From NCBI RefSeq assembly GCF_006716345.1, contig NZ_VFOX01000002.1, positions 1 to 64,000 on the forward strand: DNA of 64,000 nt, in the 5' to 3' direction. The notes under the pieces were generated by a model, which had not been told where the DNA came from, searched no databases, and saw only the letters and a program-made list of their open reading frames with translations. Made by a program: the position numbers and the translations under genes. The stretch is from Microbacterium saperdae (GTDB taxonomy: Bacteria > Actinomycetota > Actinomycetes > Actinomycetales > Microbacteriaceae). This document shows positions 1-7,738 of this stretch, in pieces (the stretch's first letter is position 1; the number at the start of each line of letters is the position of its first letter).

Positions 1-370
1 CGACGCGCTCGGCGATCCACGCCGGCTGCCCGATCTGCAGCGTGCCGAGCGCGTGCCCCGCGTCGACCCAGTGGTACACCGTCTGGCGTGGTGCAGACCG
101 CGTCCACTCCCCCGACGGACGCGGGCGGGCGGTGGCGGCGACCTCGGCGAACGCCTGTCCGATCAGGGTGTCGAGTTCGCACACCTCGGCGAGGGTCGTC
201 GGGGCGGGCGGAAGCGCGGCGACCAGACGTGCGCGGAGAGCGGGGGCGTAGGGGATGCTGTCCTCGAGCAGCACGGTGCCGCGGAGAGCGCCGTCGGTCT
301 CGTCGAAGTCGACCACCGTGACGTCGATGCCGTCGTGTGAGGTGCCCGAGAGCAGGCCGAGTACGCGCAT
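1..370 (-). CDS. anmK: Anhydro-N-acetylmuramic acid kinase, 5' part (cut by window edge)
   Basis: AnmK cleaves the 1,6-anhydro ring of anhydro-N-acetylmuramic acid and phosphorylates it to MurNAc-6-phosphate during cytoplasmic peptidoglycan recycling. The 123 visible codons begin MRVLGLLSGTSHDGIDVTVV, which matches the family's GLMSGTSxDGID phosphate-binding start. Further on are HWVDAGHALGTLQIGQPAWI and AERV, matching the family's TLQIGxPAxIAE block. The ATG at 370 is preceded by GGAAGG. The remaining roughly 260 residues lie left of the window. A frameshifted ROK sugar kinase lies just upstream on the same strand, so the two could share a transcript, though the 87-nt gap could also hold a promoter. 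The family call is firm. Confidence 0.88.
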   Translation of the reverse strand, partial: MRVLGLLSGTSHDGIDVTVVDFDETDGALRGTVLLEDSIPYAPALRARLVAALPPAPTTLAEVCELDTLIGQAFAEVAATARPRPSGEWTRSAPRQTVYHWVDAGHALGTLQIGQPAWIAERV

Positions 371-457
371 GCGCAGTCCTTCCGTCGTCTCCCACGAGCC
401 TACGGCGTATTGTTAGGAGAGTGAACGGAATGACGGTCGTTCTTCGTACCGCCGTGC

Positions 458-1359
458 TCAGCGGATGACGAGCGCGGCGGCGCCGATCAGCGGCCCTTCG
501 TCGCCGAGGCCCGAGCGCACGACGCGGGCACGCCGCGAATACTCGTGGGCCGCACTCGCGGTGAGCGCCTGCTGCCCAGGTCGATGTAGTCCGCGGAGAC
601 GCGCGAGAAACCGCCGCCGATCGCGACCATGTCGAGGTCCACGAGGGTCGCGGCATCCGCCAGCGCTTCTCCGACGGCCTTCGCCGAGCGTTCGATGGCC
701 GCACGGGCGATCTCGTCACCGGCCGCGGCATCCTTCGCCAGATCCTCACCGGTCGCACCGGTCCAGCCCTGCTGCTGGGCCCAGGCGGCGCTGGCCGGAC
801 CCGAGGCGATCTCCTCGAGCGTCAGCCCGCCCTCACGGCGCACCTGTCCGAGGTGTCCGGCGTTGCCGGTGGCCCCGGGGATGTAGGCGCCGTTCGCCAC
901 GAAACCGCCGCCGACGCCGGTCGACACCACGATCGACAGCGAGGCGCCCGCCTCCTGCGTCGCGCCGAGCCAGGACTCCGCGAGCGCGAGCGCGCCGCCG
1001 TCATGGCCGAGAGTCGTGGGCACCTCGCGGCCCAGGATGTCGGATGCCGCCGTGCGCACCGCGTCCGCGAGGCCGAAGCCACGAGCGAGGGGCATGTTGA
1101 CCGGCATGATGGCACCGGCCGCGCGGTCGATCGGGCCGGCACTGCCGACACCCGCACCGACGATGTCCGCTCCCACGGGAGCCGCGGCGAGCGCATGCGC
1201 GACGATCGCGCGCACCGCCGCGGTGAGCGAGTCGATCGTGGCCTCGCGCCCGGTGGCCTGCCTGCTGCGGCTGCCGTCCACGAGCGCGCCGTCCTCACTC
1301 ACGAGGGCGGCCTCCATCTTCGTGCCGCCCACGTCGACGGCGAGTGCGTAGCGCGTCAC
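458..1359 (-). pseudogene. ROK-family sugar kinase with a 1-nt frameshift near the 3' end
   Basis: ROK proteins are cytoplasmic hexose or amino-sugar kinases, or related repressors. The N-terminus RYALAVDVGGTKMEAALV holds the ATP phosphate-1 DVGGTK motif, and STGVGGG and GNAGHLG follow mid-protein. No N-terminal winged helix is present, so this is a kinase rather than a repressor. The frame breaks after the codons for DYIDL: the continuous frame ends at 487 with an unrelated Arg-rich tail. Dropping to the other frame at about 575-577 restores a normal ROK C-terminus (QQALTASAAHEYSRR, then GDEGPLIGAAALVIR) ending in TGA at 458-460. One base is therefore missing in or beside the ccc at 575-577. 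The GTG start at 1359 overlaps the pyrE stop (GTGA), so the gene is translationally coupled to pyrE. The indel may be real or a sequencing error. Confidence 0.8.
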
Positions 1360-1916
1360 TGCGGGTCGAGTCCGAGGTCGTCGAGGTCGAAGGCGGCGCG
1401 CCATTCGAGACCCTCGGCTTCGATCGCAGCCTGGGCCCCGGTCTTGCGGTCGACGATCACGGCGACGGCGACGATCTCGGCGCCTTCGCGACGCAGGGCC
1501 TCGACGGCCTTGAGTGCGGACTGTCCGGTCGTGGAGGTGTCTTCCAGCACCACGACCCGCTTGCCCTTGACGTCTGCACCCTCGATCTGACGGCCGCGGC
1601 CGTGGTCCTTCGGCTCCTTGCGCACGACGAACGCGTCGAGCGGGCGCTCGGTGGCGACCGAGGCGTGCAGCACCGAGTTCGCGATCGGGTCGGCTCCGAG
1701 CGTGAGCCCGCCGACCGCCACCACATCCAGGTCGCCGATCAGGTCGAGCATGATGCGGCCGATCGCGGGGGCGGCCCTGTGGTCGAGCGTGAGCTTGCGC
1801 ATGTCGACGTAGTACGTCGCCTTCTTGCCACTGGAAAGGGTGAAGTCGCCGTGGAACACCGCCTCATCCTTGATGAGGTCGAGAAGTGTCTGGCGGTCTG
1901 CGTCGAGTGCGGTCAC
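1356..1916 (-). CDS. pyrE: Orotate phosphoribosyltransferase
   Basis: PyrE joins orotate to PRPP to give OMP, the fifth step of de novo pyrimidine synthesis. The 186-residue protein has the expected length. It shows the PRPP-binding loop RVVVLEDTSTTGQSALKAV, the KEPKDHGRGRQIEG flexible-loop region, and the early FTLSSGKKATYYVDMR block. I chose the GTG at 1916 (reads TALDADRQT) because a TACACT -10 box at 1924-1929 lies 7 nt upstream, which fits a leaderless transcript; no Shine-Dalgarno sequence is visible. Its stop overlaps the start of the ROK kinase gene. It diverges from xthA, and a 21-bp repeat array lies between the two. Confidence 0.93.
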   Translation of the reverse strand: MTALDADRQTLLDLIKDEAVFHGDFTLSSGKKATYYVDMRKLTLDHRAAPAIGRIMLDLIGDLDVVAVGGLTLGADPIANSVLHASVATERPLDAFVVRKEPKDHGRGRQIEGADVKGKRVVVLEDTSTTGQSALKAVEALRREGAEIVAVAVIVDRKTGAQAAIEAEGLEWRAAFDLDDLGLDPQ

Positions 1917-1980
1917 GACGTCCAGTGTAGAAGGCGCAGGCTCTGTGTTCCGCGGGAAGCGTGTTCTGCAGAAAGTCTGC

Positions 1981-2064
1981 GTGTCCGATGCCGCAACTCC
2001 GGTGTCCGATGCCGCAACTCCGGTGTCCGATGCCGCAACTCCGGTGTCCGATGCCGCAACTAGG
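1981..2064. repeat. Four tandem copies of a 21-bp unit upstream of xthA
   Basis: Copies begin at 1981, 2002, 2023 and 2044. Each starts gtgtccgatg and continues ccgcaact; the first three end ccg, while the last ends agg and runs into the TAGGCT -10 box of xthA (2061-2066). The first three copies are identical, and the fourth differs only at its end. A 21-bp period is two helical turns, so bound proteins would face the same side. The array fills the space between divergent pyrE and xthA. An operator array or a simple promoter-region duplication are both possible. Confidence 0.9.
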
Positions 2065-2072
2065 CTGGAGGC

Positions 2073-2933
2073 ATGCGCTTGGCCACCTGGAACGTCAACT
2101 CCATCCGCACCCGTGTCACCCGCACCGTCGAATTCGCCGTGCGCGAAGACATCGACGTGCTGGCGATGCAGGAGATCAAGTGCAAGCCCGAGCAGTTCCC
2201 CTACGGCCCGTTCGAAGAGGCCGGGTACCACGTCGAGGTGCACGGGTTGAACCAGTGGAACGGCGTCGCGATCGCGAGTCGCCTGCCGATCACCGACGTG
2301 CGCACGGCTTTCGACGGGATGCCGGGCTTCGCCAAGGGCCATGAGGGCCCGGATGCTCCGCTCGAGGCCCGTGCGCTCGGCGTGATGGTCGAGGGCGTGC
2401 GGGTGTGGAGCCTGTACGTGCCGAACGGCCGCTCTCTCGAGGACCCGCACTACGCCTACAAGCTGCACTGGCTCGAGGCGCTGCGCAATTCCACGGCCGC
2501 CGAGCTCTCGGCGAACCCCGACCTGCCGCTGGCCCTGGTCGGCGACTTCAACATCATCCCGTTCGACACCGACAACGGCGACCCCGACATCGTCGAGGGC
2601 GTGTCGACCCACGTCTCCCCCGCCGAGCGCCAGGCGTTCTTCGCCTTCCAGGACGCCGGGGTCACCGACGTCGTGCGCCCCCTCATCCCCGAGGGCTTCA
2701 CCTACTGGGACTACCAGCGGCTCAAGTTCCCCCGCAACGAGGGGGTCCGCATCGACTTCGTCCTCGGCTCGCGCACGCTGTCCGACGCCGTGTCCGGCGC
2801 ATCCATCCATCGCGAGGAGCGCAAGGGCGAGCAGCCGAGCGATCACGTGCCCGTGGTCGTCGACCTCGACGGCAGCCGTCTGGGGACCGGCGGCGCGGAG
2901 GACGACGACGATCTTCCGATGATCTTCTCGTGA
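2073..2933 (+). CDS. xthA: Exodeoxyribonuclease III (AP endonuclease)
   Basis: XthA cuts abasic sites and removes blocked 3' ends in base-excision repair. The 286-residue protein carries the family motifs in order: LATWNVNSIRTR at the N-terminus, the metal-binding QEIK near residue 32, GVAIASRLP, YVPNGRS, the catalytic GDFNIIPFDTD, RIDFVLGS, and the terminal PSDHVPVVVD with the active-site Asp-His pair. The ATG at 2073 follows a TAGGCT box by 6 nt, so a leaderless transcript is likely. An acidic tail (EDDDDLP) follows the catalytic domain. The next gene, a HAD phosphatase, starts 24 nt after the stop and may be co-transcribed. Confidence 0.95.
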   Translation: MRLATWNVNSIRTRVTRTVEFAVREDIDVLAMQEIKCKPEQFPYGPFEEAGYHVEVHGLNQWNGVAIASRLPITDVRTAFDGMPGFAKGHEGPDAPLEARALGVMVEGVRVWSLYVPNGRSLEDPHYAYKLHWLEALRNSTAAELSANPDLPLALVGDFNIIPFDTDNGDPDIVEGVSTHVSPAERQAFFAFQDAGVTDVVRPLIPEGFTYWDYQRLKFPRNEGVRIDFVLGSRTLSDAVSGASIHREERKGEQPSDHVPVVVDLDGSRLGTGGAEDDDDLPMIFS

Positions 2934-2957
2934 CCCTGATCTCGTGACCGTGCTCCC

Positions 2958-3767
2958 GTGACGCTCCGCCTGATCGCAACGGATCTCGACGGCACTCTCC
3001 TCGACCCGTCGTCCACGGTCACGCCGCGCACCCGCGCCGCGCTCGACGCCGCCCGCAGCCGCGGCATCCACGTCGTCCCCGTCACGGCGCGACAGCCGAT
3101 CGGGCTGCGCACCATCGCCGCCGATGCCGCCTTCGACGGATGGGCGCTGTGCAGCAACGGCGCGTACGCGATCCACCTCACCGAAGGTCGGATGCTGTTC
3201 GCCGAGGAGCTCCCTGCCGAGACGATCCGCACGCTCGCCGCCGCGCTGCGCGCCAGCATCCCCGGACTGCTGTTCGCGAGCGTGCGCGAGGGCGGCGAGA
3301 CCTTCGTCGCCCAGCACGGCTACGCCGAGATCGCGGACCTCTCCGACCACAAGCGCGACCCCGAGACGATGGGCGGCGTGCCGCTCGAGCAGGTGCTCGC
3401 GGCTCCGAGCCTGAAGTTCGTGATCCGTCACCCCGAGCTCGCGCCGGCCGCCCTGTTCGAGACGCTCAAGGATCTCGGTCTCACGGGCTTCGAGGCGACG
3501 CTCTCCGGCGCCCCGTTCGTCGAGGTCATGGCCGAAGGCGTCACCAAGGCCACCGGCCTCGCCCGCCTGTGCCGGCACCTCGATATCGACCGCTCCGAGG
3601 TCGTGGCGTTCGGCGATGCCCTCAACGACGTCGAGATGCTGCGCTGGGCAGGACGGGGCGTAGCCATGGCCGATGCGGAACCCGTGGTGCAGGACGCGGC
3701 AGACGAGACGACCGCGTCGAACGCCGACGACGGGGTGGCGCAGGTCATCGAGCGGCTGCTCGGCTAG
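2958..3767 (+). CDS. Cof-type HAD-superfamily sugar-phosphate phosphatase
   Basis: This 269-residue protein is a class IIB (Cof/SupH) haloacid-dehalogenase hydrolase; relatives dephosphorylate sugar phosphates or cofactors such as FMN and PLP in the cytoplasm. Motif I is IATDLDGTLLD with the Asp nucleophile at residue 8. Motif II is the Thr in VTARQP, motif III is the Lys near GVTKATGL, and motif IV is FGDALNDVEML. The GVAMADAEPVVQDAAD tail is typical of the Cof subgroup. The substrate cannot be read from sequence. It follows xthA closely on the same strand and ends 9 nt before a convergent gene. Confidence 0.87.
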   Translation: MTLRLIATDLDGTLLDPSSTVTPRTRAALDAARSRGIHVVPVTARQPIGLRTIAADAAFDGWALCSNGAYAIHLTEGRMLFAEELPAETIRTLAAALRASIPGLLFASVREGGETFVAQHGYAEIADLSDHKRDPETMGGVPLEQVLAAPSLKFVIRHPELAPAALFETLKDLGLTGFEATLSGAPFVEVMAEGVTKATGLARLCRHLDIDRSEVVAFGDALNDVEMLRWAGRGVAMADAEPVVQDAADETTASNADDGVAQVIERLLG

Positions 3768-3776
3768 GCGCGTCGC

Positions 3777-4424
3777 TCAGAACGTCCCGACCTCCGGCGT
3801 CCGGTCGGTGCGACCGTAGCGGAGCAGCGTCACGCCGCCCTCGTCGGTGATCGGGGGATGCAGCAGCCGGAGCACGGCGGGAAGCGCGTTGTCGTCGAAG
3901 ACCTTCTTGCCTGCGCCGAGCAGCAGCGGGTAGACCCAGAGGTTGAGTTCGTCGAACAGCCCCTCCGCGAGCAGCGTGTGCACGAAGTCGAGGCTGCCGA
4001 TCACGTGCACCTCGCGGTGCGACGCCCGCATCTGTGCGATCTCCGCGGCCAGGTCGCCGCCGACGCGCGTGCTGCCCTCCCAGTCCAGGGCGATGTCGGC
4101 ATCCCGGGATGCCACGTACTTGGGCACCCGGTTGAAGAGCTGTCCGATGCCCCCCTCCGGCCCGTCGGTGTGGTGTGGCCAGTACCCCGCGAAGATGTCG
4201 TACGTGCGGCGGCCGAGCAGCAGTGCATCGAGCTGTCGCATCCCCTTGTCGATCTCGGATCCCACCCCCTCGGTCGGATAGCCGGCCTGCCAGCCGCTGA
4301 AGCGGAAGCCGCCCGAGGTGTCCTCATCGGTGCCGCCCGGCCCCTGGGCCACGCCGTCGAGAGAGGTGAACAGGTCGATCAGGATGCGGCCGGATGCGGG
4401 GGAGGTCGAAGCGTCAGTGCTCAT
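3777..4424 (-). CDS. Dihydrofolate-reductase-like (RibD C-terminal domain) protein
   Basis: The 215-residue protein belongs to the family related to the reductase domain of RibD and to DHFR (PF01872), probably an NADPH-dependent reductase of unknown substrate. Diagnostic stretches are ILIDLFTSLDGVAQ at the N-terminus, DALLLGRRTYDIFAGYW near residue 70, EVHVIGSLDFVHTLL, and DELNLWVYPLLLGAGKKVF. The ATG at 4424 has AAGGAG upstream with good spacing. It is the last gene of a minus-strand operon after an HxlR regulator and a VOC protein, so the regulator may control a redox or electrophile-stress response that includes this reductase. Confidence 0.85.
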   Translation of the reverse strand: MSTDASTSPASGRILIDLFTSLDGVAQGPGGTDEDTSGGFRFSGWQAGYPTEGVGSEIDKGMRQLDALLLGRRTYDIFAGYWPHHTDGPEGGIGQLFNRVPKYVASRDADIALDWEGSTRVGGDLAAEIAQMRASHREVHVIGSLDFVHTLLAEGLFDELNLWVYPLLLGAGKKVFDDNALPAVLRLLHPPITDEGGVTLLRYGRTDRTPEVGTF

Positions 4425-4459
4425 GTCGTGCTCCTTGCGAAGGGATGCTGCCGTGCGGT

Positions 4460-5146
4460 TCAGCGCGCTGCCACCAGCGCCGGGATGTGGAAGGTCGTGG
4501 CGAACGAATCCAGCCACGCCTCCTCGCCGCGGACCACCGCGACGACGTCTTGTGCGAGCGCCTCGGCGGGAGTGAGCTCGCCGCCGATCAGCAGTCGGAT
4601 GCCGGGACCCGCGACGATCACGGCATCCGGATCACCCGCGGGGGCGGTACCGCCCACGGGCGGGGCGGGCGGCGCGAGCTGTGCGACGCGGAGAGCGCCG
4701 CCGTGCACCGAGGCGCGCAGGGCGACATCGCCCACATGAAGCTCGTACTCGGCATCGGTCGCCGACTCCGCCCGGAAGGCGGTGCGCAGTGCCATCGTCA
4801 ACGAGTCGGGGGTGACGACGTCGCCTTCTCTCGGGTCACCCATCGCCTGGAATCCCCAGCGTCCGATCGCGAGCATGATCGGCTCGAACGAGCGGCCGTA
4901 CGGGGTGAGCTCGTAGACGAGTCCGCAGTTGTGCAGAGGAACCCGCCGCACGACCCCGCCCTCCTGCAGCTCCTTGAGCCGGGTGGAGAGGATGTTGGTC
5001 GGAATGCGCGGCAGGCCCAGCCGGAGGTCGGTGTAGCGGCGAGGGCCGACGAGCAGATCGCGCACGATGAGCAGCGCCCACCGCTCTCCGATCAACTCGA
5101 CGGCCGTCGTCACACCGCAGTACTGGCCGTAGCTGCGCGCTGCCAT
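4460..5146 (-). CDS. HxlR-family winged-helix regulator with C-terminal SCP2-like extension
   Basis: HxlR (MarR-like) regulators often sense electrophiles or redox change. The N-terminal 100 residues show the family signature: a Cys near the start (YGQYCG), VELIGERWALLIVRDLL, GPRRYTDLRLGLPRIPTNIL, and STRLKELQEGGVVRR. The remaining ~120 residues form an extension seen in longer actinobacterial HxlR proteins and possibly SCP2-like (ligand binding is an inference). The ATG at 5146 is one nucleotide past the stop of the VOC gene, so it is co-transcribed with it. A CTTG-N7-CAAG inverted repeat in the operon's upstream region (5659-5677) is a candidate autoregulatory site. Confidence 0.87.
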   Translation of the reverse strand: MAARSYGQYCGVTTAVELIGERWALLIVRDLLVGPRRYTDLRLGLPRIPTNILSTRLKELQEGGVVRRVPLHNCGLVYELTPYGRSFEPIMLAIGRWGFQAMGDPREGDVVTPDSLTMALRTAFRAESATDAEYELHVGDVALRASVHGGALRVAQLAPPAPPVGGTAPAGDPDAVIVAGPGIRLLIGGELTPAEALAQDVVAVVRGEEAWLDSFATTFHIPALVAAR

Positions 5147-5147
5147 G

Positions 5148-5585
5148 TCAGGAGCCGGTGCTCTGCTCCGCGACGTGCTCGGGTCCGTTCTCGACAGCCT
5201 CCTCGGTCATGAACAGGAAGCCGAGCGAGTTGCCGTCGGGGTCGTCCAGGTCGCGCGAGTACATGAAGCCGTAGTCCTGCGCCGGCTTGGGCTCGGTGCC
5301 ACCGGCTGCGAGCCCCTTGGCGAGGATGTCGTCGACGTCTTCGCGGGAGTCGCGGCTGAAGGAGACGGACACCTGGGCGACCTCGTTCGGGTCGGCGATC
5401 GGCTTGTCGGTGAAGGTGGCGAAGAACTCGCGCTTGAGCACCATGAAGAAGATGTCCTCCGCCCAGACGACGCACGCGGCGTTCTCGTCGGTGAAGAGCG
5501 GATTGATCTCGCAGCCGAGTGCCGTGTAGAACGCCTTGCTGCGCTCGAGATCGGTGGTGGGCAGGTTGACGAAGACCTTGGTCAC
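5148..5585 (-). CDS. VOC-family (glyoxalase/bleomycin-resistance fold) protein
   Basis: This 145-residue protein has a single VOC fold of the subgroup starting TKVFVNLPTTDLERSKAFYT, with DENAACVVWAEDIFFMVL in the middle and YSRDLDDPDGNSLGFLFM at the end. VOC proteins bind a divalent metal and act as isomerases, lyases, dioxygenases or drug-binding proteins; the substrate is not evident here. I chose the GTG at 5585 because AAAGGAG lies 5 nt upstream. It leads an operon with the HxlR regulator (1-nt gap) and the RibD-like reductase, and diverges from the histidine kinase gene. Confidence 0.87.
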   Translation of the reverse strand: MTKVFVNLPTTDLERSKAFYTALGCEINPLFTDENAACVVWAEDIFFMVLKREFFATFTDKPIADPNEVAQVSVSFSRDSREDVDDILAKGLAAGGTEPKPAQDYGFMYSRDLDDPDGNSLGFLFMTEEAVENGPEHVAEQSTGS

Positions 5586-5658
5586 GATGACTCCTTTGTC
5601 GCTTCGCGGGCCGCGGAATGCGGCATCCGTCGATCGGGCACGAGACCCGTCGCCTGCA

Positions 5659-5677
5659 TACTTGCAAAAAACAAGCA
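5659..5677. promoter_or_regulatory. Candidate HxlR operator
   Basis: The inverted repeat CTTG-N7-CAAG (tacttgcaaaaaacaagca) has an A-rich core that stands out in the surrounding GC-rich DNA. It lies about 75 nt upstream of the VOC/HxlR/reductase operon, between that operon and the divergent histidine kinase gene. HxlR and MarR proteins commonly bind short palindromes at their own promoters; assignment to this regulator is inference. Confidence 0.5.
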
Positions 5678-5757
5678 CGCCGTCAACAGTCTGTTCCGGG
5701 GGAATCTCCCCCACGGGACGGATGCCGCGGCATCCCCCTCCGCCCTACGGTGGGAGG

Positions 5758-7014
5758 ATGCCGTTCACCCGCACGCCGACCGCCCGCGAACGCCGCAACG
5801 ATCTGCTGCTCGCCGCCGTGCTGTTCGCCGGAGCCGACATCAGCGCCGGACTGTCGTCGATCGCCCAGATCTACGGCGATCAGCAGGCGCCGTTGTGGAC
5901 CGCTCTGGTCTACTCCGTCGTCGTGACCGCTCCCCTCGCATTCCGTCGCCGCTGGCCCGGCATCGTCGCCGTGGTGACCTCGACGGCCTACTTCGTCGCG
6001 GTGACCGTGAAGGTGCCGGAGCTCTACGTCGGCAACATCGCGATGTTCATCGGCCTGTACTCGGTGGGTGCCTGGATGAACGACCGCCGCCGCGCCATGA
6101 TCGTGCGCATCGCGATCATCATCGGCATGTTCGCCTGGCTGCTGATCACCATGTACTACGAGGCCATCAAGCAGGCGGATGAGGCGGATGTCGTCGCCGG
6201 GGCGTTCTCCCCCTACATCGCCTTCATGATGATCCAGATCATGTTGAACGCGCTCTACTTCGGCGGGGCGTACTACTTCGGCGAGCGCGCATGGGCATCG
6301 GCCGCCGAACGCACCGTGCTGGAGCAGCGCACGATCGAGCTGGAGCGCGAGCGCGAGGTGACCGCCGCGCAGGCGGTCGCGCTGGACCGCGTACGCATCG
6401 CCCGGGAGCTGCATGACGTCGTCGCCCACCACGTGTCGGTCATGGGCGTGCAGGCCGGAGCGGCGCGGCTGGTGATCGAGCGGGACCCGTCCGAGTCGAA
6501 GCGGATCCTCACGGGGATCGAGTCCTCCGCGCGCGATGCGATCAGCGAACTGCGCCAGCTGTTGGAGACGCTGCGCACGCCCGGGGGCGACACGGCAGAA
6601 CCGGCATCGACCCTCACCCTCGCCGACATCGCCGATCTCACCGCCTCCTCCACGGATGCGGGACTGCCCACCGCGTACACCGTGATCGGCGAGCCGATGC
6701 GCGTGCCGTCGGTCGTGGCCGTGAACCTCTACCGCATCGCGCAGGAGTCGCTCACGAACGCGCGTCGTCACGCCGGCGTCGGAGCGACCGCTGATGTGCG
6801 GGTGCGGTACGACGACGACGGCGTCGAGGTCGAGATCGTCAACACCGGTCGCACGGTCGGTCAACTCCGTCCGGGGCTCGGGCAGCTCGGCATGCGCGAA
6901 CGGGCGATCGCCTCGGGCGGCACGATCGAGGTCTCACCGCGACCGCACGGCGGGTTGCGGGTGCGGGCACGCGTGCCGCTCTCCCCCACCGCCGCAGTGA
7001 AGGATCCCGCATGA
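5758..7014 (+). CDS. NarL/DesK-type sensor histidine kinase
   Basis: A 418-residue membrane sensor kinase that phosphorylates the response regulator encoded next. The first ~175 residues hold about five hydrophobic segments, with no large extracytoplasmic domain. A short coiled coil follows (ERTVLEQRTIELERERE). The HisKA_3 box is RIARELHDVVAHHVSVMG with phospho-acceptor His219, and the HATPase domain shows YRIAQESLTNARRHAG (N box) and PGLGQLGMRERAIASGG (G box). The ATG at 5758 is preceded by GGGAGG and, 6 nt upstream, by a TACGGT box, so a leadered or leaderless start is possible. The stop overlaps the regulator start (ATGA). The signal is unknown. Confidence 0.92.
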   Translation: MPFTRTPTARERRNDLLLAAVLFAGADISAGLSSIAQIYGDQQAPLWTALVYSVVVTAPLAFRRRWPGIVAVVTSTAYFVAVTVKVPELYVGNIAMFIGLYSVGAWMNDRRRAMIVRIAIIIGMFAWLLITMYYEAIKQADEADVVAGAFSPYIAFMMIQIMLNALYFGGAYYFGERAWASAAERTVLEQRTIELEREREVTAAQAVALDRVRIARELHDVVAHHVSVMGVQAGAARLVIERDPSESKRILTGIESSARDAISELRQLLETLRTPGGDTAEPASTLTLADIADLTASSTDAGLPTAYTVIGEPMRVPSVVAVNLYRIAQESLTNARRHAGVGATADVRVRYDDDGVEVEIVNTGRTVGQLRPGLGQLGMRERAIASGGTIEVSPRPHGGLRVRARVPLSPTAAVKDPA

Positions 7015-7709
7015 CCACCACTCCCATCCGCGTGCTGCTCGTCGACGACCACGCGATGCTCCGCGCCGGGTTCCGCACGATCCTCGAGACGCAGCCCGAC
7101 ATCACGGTGGTCGGTGAAGCGGCGACCGGCGCGGATGCCGTGGCGCAGGCATCCGCTCTACAGCCGGACGTCATCACGATGGACGTGCAGATGCCCGACA
7201 TGGACGGCATCGAGGCGACCAGGCGCATCGTGGCCGACCCCGCGGTGGCCGCCGCGATCGCGATCGTCACGACCTTCGACCGCGACGACTATCTGCACCG
7301 AGCGCTCGAGGCCGGCGCCAGCGGCTTCCTGCTCAAGAACGCCGACGCCGAGGATCTGATCGCCGCCGTGCGCGCCCTCGCCGCCGGCGACGGGATGCTG
7401 GCGCCCGAGGTCACCCGCCGCGTGCTCGCCCGGTTCGCCGCGACCCCAGCCACCGGCCCGGTCGTCGCGGCCCCCGCCGCTCCCGCTCCCGCCACCGCTC
7501 CCGCCACCGTGCTCGCCGAGCCCCTGACCGAGCGCGAGGCCGAGGTGCTGGCGCTGCTCGCCGACGCCCGCAGCAACGCCGAGATCGCCGGAGCGCTGTA
7601 CATCGGCGAGGCCACGGTGAAGACGCACGTGTCGCGCATCCTGCAGAAGCTCGGTGCGCGCGATCGCGTGCAGGCCGTCGTGCTGGCGCATCGCCTCGGT
7701 CTCGCGTGA
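7011..7709 (+). CDS. LuxR/NarL-family response regulator
   Basis: This 232-residue DNA-binding regulator is paired with the upstream histidine kinase by a 4-nt ATGA overlap. The receiver domain starts IRVLLVDDHAMLRAGF (acidic pocket) with the phospho-acceptor Asp58 in VITMDVQMPDMDGIEA, then Thr in TTFDRDDY and Lys in FLLKNADAEDL. An unusually long Ala-Pro linker (residues ~145-170) leads to the LuxR helix-turn-helix LTEREAEVLALLADARSNAE, then IGEATVKTHVSRILQKLGA. Target genes are unknown; the BenE transporter 30 nt downstream has its own -10 box and need not be co-regulated. Confidence 0.94.
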   Translation: MTTTPIRVLLVDDHAMLRAGFRTILETQPDITVVGEAATGADAVAQASALQPDVITMDVQMPDMDGIEATRRIVADPAVAAAIAIVTTFDRDDYLHRALEAGASGFLLKNADAEDLIAAVRALAAGDGMLAPEVTRRVLARFAATPATGPVVAAPAAPAPATAPATVLAEPLTEREAEVLALLADARSNAEIAGALYIGEATVKTHVSRILQKLGARDRVQAVVLAHRLGLA

Positions 7710-7738
7710 CGACGCCGCGCGGGCGCTAGCCTCGGAGC

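Noticed and set aside
1981..2064. CRISPR-like array
   Set aside because: The repeats are directly tandem with no spacers and only 21 bp long, so it is a tandem repeat.
2958..3767. HAD phosphatase as a pyrimidine or sugar-specific enzyme from its place near pyrE and xthA
   Set aside because: Cof-type enzymes are promiscuous and the neighbours are unrelated, so no substrate was assigned.
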